The notes under the pieces are model-generated. The model was not told where the DNA came from, did no database searches, and saw nothing but the letters and a program-made list of their open reading frames with translations. Positions 62,386 to 64,000 of a stretch of DNA of 64,000 bases are shown here, piece after piece. The stretch is from Ruegeria sp. ANG-R. Lineage in GTDB: Bacteria > Pseudomonadota > Alphaproteobacteria > Rhodobacterales > Rhodobacteraceae. The stretch spans positions 124,001-188,000 of the forward strand of contig NZ_JWLJ01000002.1 of assembly GCF_000813985.1 (NCBI RefSeq), in the 5' to 3' direction. The position numbers and the translations under genes were made by a program. Positions within the stretch are counted from its first letter, which is position 1. Every line of letters starts with the position of its first letter.

Positions 62386-63564
62386 ATGGCGCAGGCACAA
62401 CAGGGCGTGAGACCGCATTTCTCACAACCGATCCGCCAAATCTTGATGATGCTGATCGCAATAGGGCTGTCGGGGCTTGGCGTGTTCATGGCGCTGCCAT
62501 ACGTGCTGCCGGTCATTCAGGCCAACTTGTATCTTAACGGTTTCATCTTGCTGGTCTTTGTGATCGGTGTGGCCGCGTGTTTCCTTCAGGTCACCCAGCT
62601 GATCGGATCGGTTCGCTGGATCGAAGCCTTTGCAGGCGGGGTCGAGCGTGACGATGTGCGCCCGCCGCAATTGCTTGCCCCGCTTGCTTCGCTGCTGCGC
62701 GAACGCGGCGCGCGGTCGCAGATCAGTTCCAGTTCCACCCGGTCAATTCTCGATTCCGTTGCCGAACGGGTCGAGGAAGAGCGTGAAATCACACGCTATA
62801 TCACCAATGTTCTGATCTACCTTGGTCTTCTGGGGACGTTCTTTGGTCTTGCGACAACCGTTCCGGCCATCGTTGACACGATACGCAGCCTGAATCCGCA
62901 GGAGGGCGAGGAAGGTTTGGCCGTCTTCAACCGGTTGATGACGGGGCTGGAATCGCAGCTGCAGGGTATGGGTGTGGCCTTTGGTTCGTCTCTGCTGGGC
63001 TTGGCCGGGTCACTGATCGTTGGCTTGCTGGAGCTGTTTGCCGGTCACGGTCAGAATCGGTTCTATCGAGAGCTGGAGGAGTGGTTGTCCTCGATCACCC
63101 GTGTCGGCTTTGCCGCTGGTGACGAAGGTGGCGCGGAACTGGCGGTGCTGACGCCGGTACTGGACGCGATGTCAGAGCAGATGGATGCGCTGCAGGATAT
63201 GTTCTCGGCGCAGGAGGTCGACCGGGCCGACGTCTCAACCAAACTGGGCCAACTGGTCGACGCGATCAGTGAAATGAACCAGCGGCAGGCTCAGACCGAA
63301 GGCGTTACCGCTGCACTGGAACGCGTGGCGCTTGGGCAGGATGCGCTGCTGGATCACATGCGTGAACATGGGGCGGGCGAGGGGATCGATGCCGAAAGCC
63401 GGATGCGCCTGCGGTCGATGGATGTGCAATTGCTGCGCATTCTCGAAGAAATCTCTGCTGGTCGACAAGACAGCATGAACGAATTGCGCAAGGATTTCGA
63501 ACTTCTGGTCAAGGCGCTGACCCTGCCACGCGGCGCGGTACGCACCCCCCCGGAAGGAGAGTAA
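62386..63564 (+). CDS. MotA/TolQ/ExbB-like membrane protein with coiled-coil tail
   Basis: 392 aa from the ATG at 62386. Three or four membrane segments: LMMLIAIGLSGLGVFMALPY, LNGFILLVFVIGVAACFLQV, then YLGLLGTFFGLATTVPAIVD, the proton-channel signature of the MotA/TolQ/ExbB family, and GVAFGSSLLGLAGSLIVGLL. The C-terminal 150 residues are polar and predicted helical (heptad-rich, with many Asp, Gln and Glu). The partner encoded three bases downstream is OmpA/MotB-like, so the pair probably forms a stator-like or envelope-anchored complex. Role is unknown. Confidence 0.82.
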   Translation: MAQAQQGVRPHFSQPIRQILMMLIAIGLSGLGVFMALPYVLPVIQANLYLNGFILLVFVIGVAACFLQVTQLIGSVRWIEAFAGGVERDDVRPPQLLAPLASLLRERGARSQISSSSTRSILDSVAERVEEEREITRYITNVLIYLGLLGTFFGLATTVPAIVDTIRSLNPQEGEEGLAVFNRLMTGLESQLQGMGVAFGSSLLGLAGSLIVGLLELFAGHGQNRFYRELEEWLSSITRVGFAAGDEGGAELAVLTPVLDAMSEQMDALQDMFSAQEVDRADVSTKLGQLVDAISEMNQRQAQTEGVTAALERVALGQDALLDHMREHGAGEGIDAESRMRLRSMDVQLLRILEEISAGRQDSMNELRKDFELLVKALTLPRGAVRTPPEGE

Positions 63565-63567
63565 CGA

Positions 63568-64000
63568 ATGGCTCTCTCCCGCCGCACAGGTCAACGGTTC
63601 TCGGGCTCGGTCTGGCCCGGATTCGTGGATGCGATGACGGGATTGCTGATGGTGCTGACCTTTGTGCTGACCATCTTCATGGTCATACAGTTTGTGCTGC
63701 GCGAAACCATCTCGGGGCAAGAAGATGAACTGACGGCGCTATCCGACGAAATCGCTGCTCTGGCCGGAGCACTGGGTCTGGAAGAGCGCGAGAACAGTCG
63801 TCTTCAAGCGCGTCTTGGAACGTTGAACGCGACCCTGAACCGGGTCGAGGATGATCTGACGCAGGCGCAAGACCGCATTACCGATTTTGAAGCGCAGGTC
63901 GCTGCGCTGCTGGCGGATCAGGAACGCGCACAGGGTGATATCGCAGCGCTGGAGACACAGCGCGATGAGTTGCTGGGCGAACAAGAGGCTTTGAATCTGG
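63568..64000 (+). CDS. MotB/OmpA-like partner protein, partial at window end
   Basis: Open from ATG 63568 (GAAGGAGAG upstream) to the window edge, 144 codons visible. Short basic N-terminus, one membrane helix (MTGLLMVLTFVLTIFMVIQF) that starts with the FVDAMTGLLMVL pattern of MotB-like proteins, then a long coiled coil (LSDEIAALAGALGLEERENS onward). In roseobacters such proteins end in an OmpA-like peptidoglycan-binding domain, which would lie beyond the window. Co-transcribed with the MotA/ExbB-like gene. Confidence 0.82.
   Translation, partial: MALSRRTGQRFSGSVWPGFVDAMTGLLMVLTFVLTIFMVIQFVLRETISGQEDELTALSDEIAALAGALGLEERENSRLQARLGTLNATLNRVEDDLTQAQDRITDFEAQVAALLADQERAQGDIAALETQRDELLGEQEALNL

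Overview
The window reads as a chromosomal segment of an alphaproteobacterium of the order Rhodobacterales (Roseobacter group). Evidence is the moderately high G+C coding sequence, a VPLPA-CTERM sorting tail, a sorbitol/mannitol operon ordered smoEFGK-smoS-mtlK as in Rhodobacter, a quaternary-amine demethylation block, an extensin-like/DUF2125 pair, and single-copy housekeeping genes (rpsD, hisC, a prephenate/arogenate dehydrogenase). Genus and species cannot be fixed from sequence alone.

Region 1 (1-25,600) is accessory and looks like a cell-surface or secreted glycoconjugate locus. Plus-strand genes encode a DnaA-N-domain protein, an MsbA-type ABC exporter and two glycosyltransferases. Facing them are a third glycosyltransferase, an SGNH-hydrolase/MBOAT pair, an Sfp-type phosphopantetheinyl transferase, an NRPS, a rhamnosyltransferase-like GT2 and a type I PKS. 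PKS, GT2, NRPS and PPTase are tightly packed on the minus strand. The NRPS carries an N-terminal formyltransferase, a remnant condensation domain without its catalytic motif, and an adenylation domain that is split by a luciferase-like monooxygenase and has a glycine-like specificity code. The PKS reads KS-AT-KR-DH-ACP-TE. Next come a VPLPA-CTERM protein and an undecaprenyl-phosphate sugar transferase whose stop codon is the target site of an IS5-family element. This locus is the strongest candidate for an undescribed system: a PKS-NRPS acyl group made beside glycosyltransferases and a Dlt-like MBOAT/SGNH acyl-transfer pair.

Region 2 (25,990-41,850) is catabolic. Enoyl-CoA hydratase, NDP-forming acyl-CoA synthetase and acyl-CoA dehydrogenase lie beside a GlxA/AraC regulator, a dimethylglycine-dehydrogenase-like enzyme and an MttB-family methyltransferase, which suggests use of carnitine, butyrobetaine or betaine. 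A GntR regulator then diverges from a five-gene operon (DUF1185, alpha/beta hydrolase, flavin reductase with a degenerate Nudix tail, luciferase-like monooxygenase, aldehyde dehydrogenase) for an unknown substrate; a palindrome lies in the promoter between them.

Region 3 (41,930-53,680) holds a LacI-controlled sorbitol/mannitol ABC transporter and dehydrogenase operon with two related palindromic operator candidates, a decayed IS481-type transposase, and a cobalamin riboswitch ahead of a five-gene cobalt ECF transporter.

Region 4 (54,000-64,000) is mostly core: rpsD with a strong terminator, a frameshifted LysR relic, an Lrp/AsnC regulator divergent from a class V aminotransferase, hisC, a TyrA-type dehydrogenase, an extensin-like protein, a DUF2125 protein, a ChaC-type cyclotransferase, and an ExbB/MotA-like membrane protein followed by a partial OmpA-type partner cut by the window end. 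I saw no tRNA, rRNA, CRISPR array or prophage.
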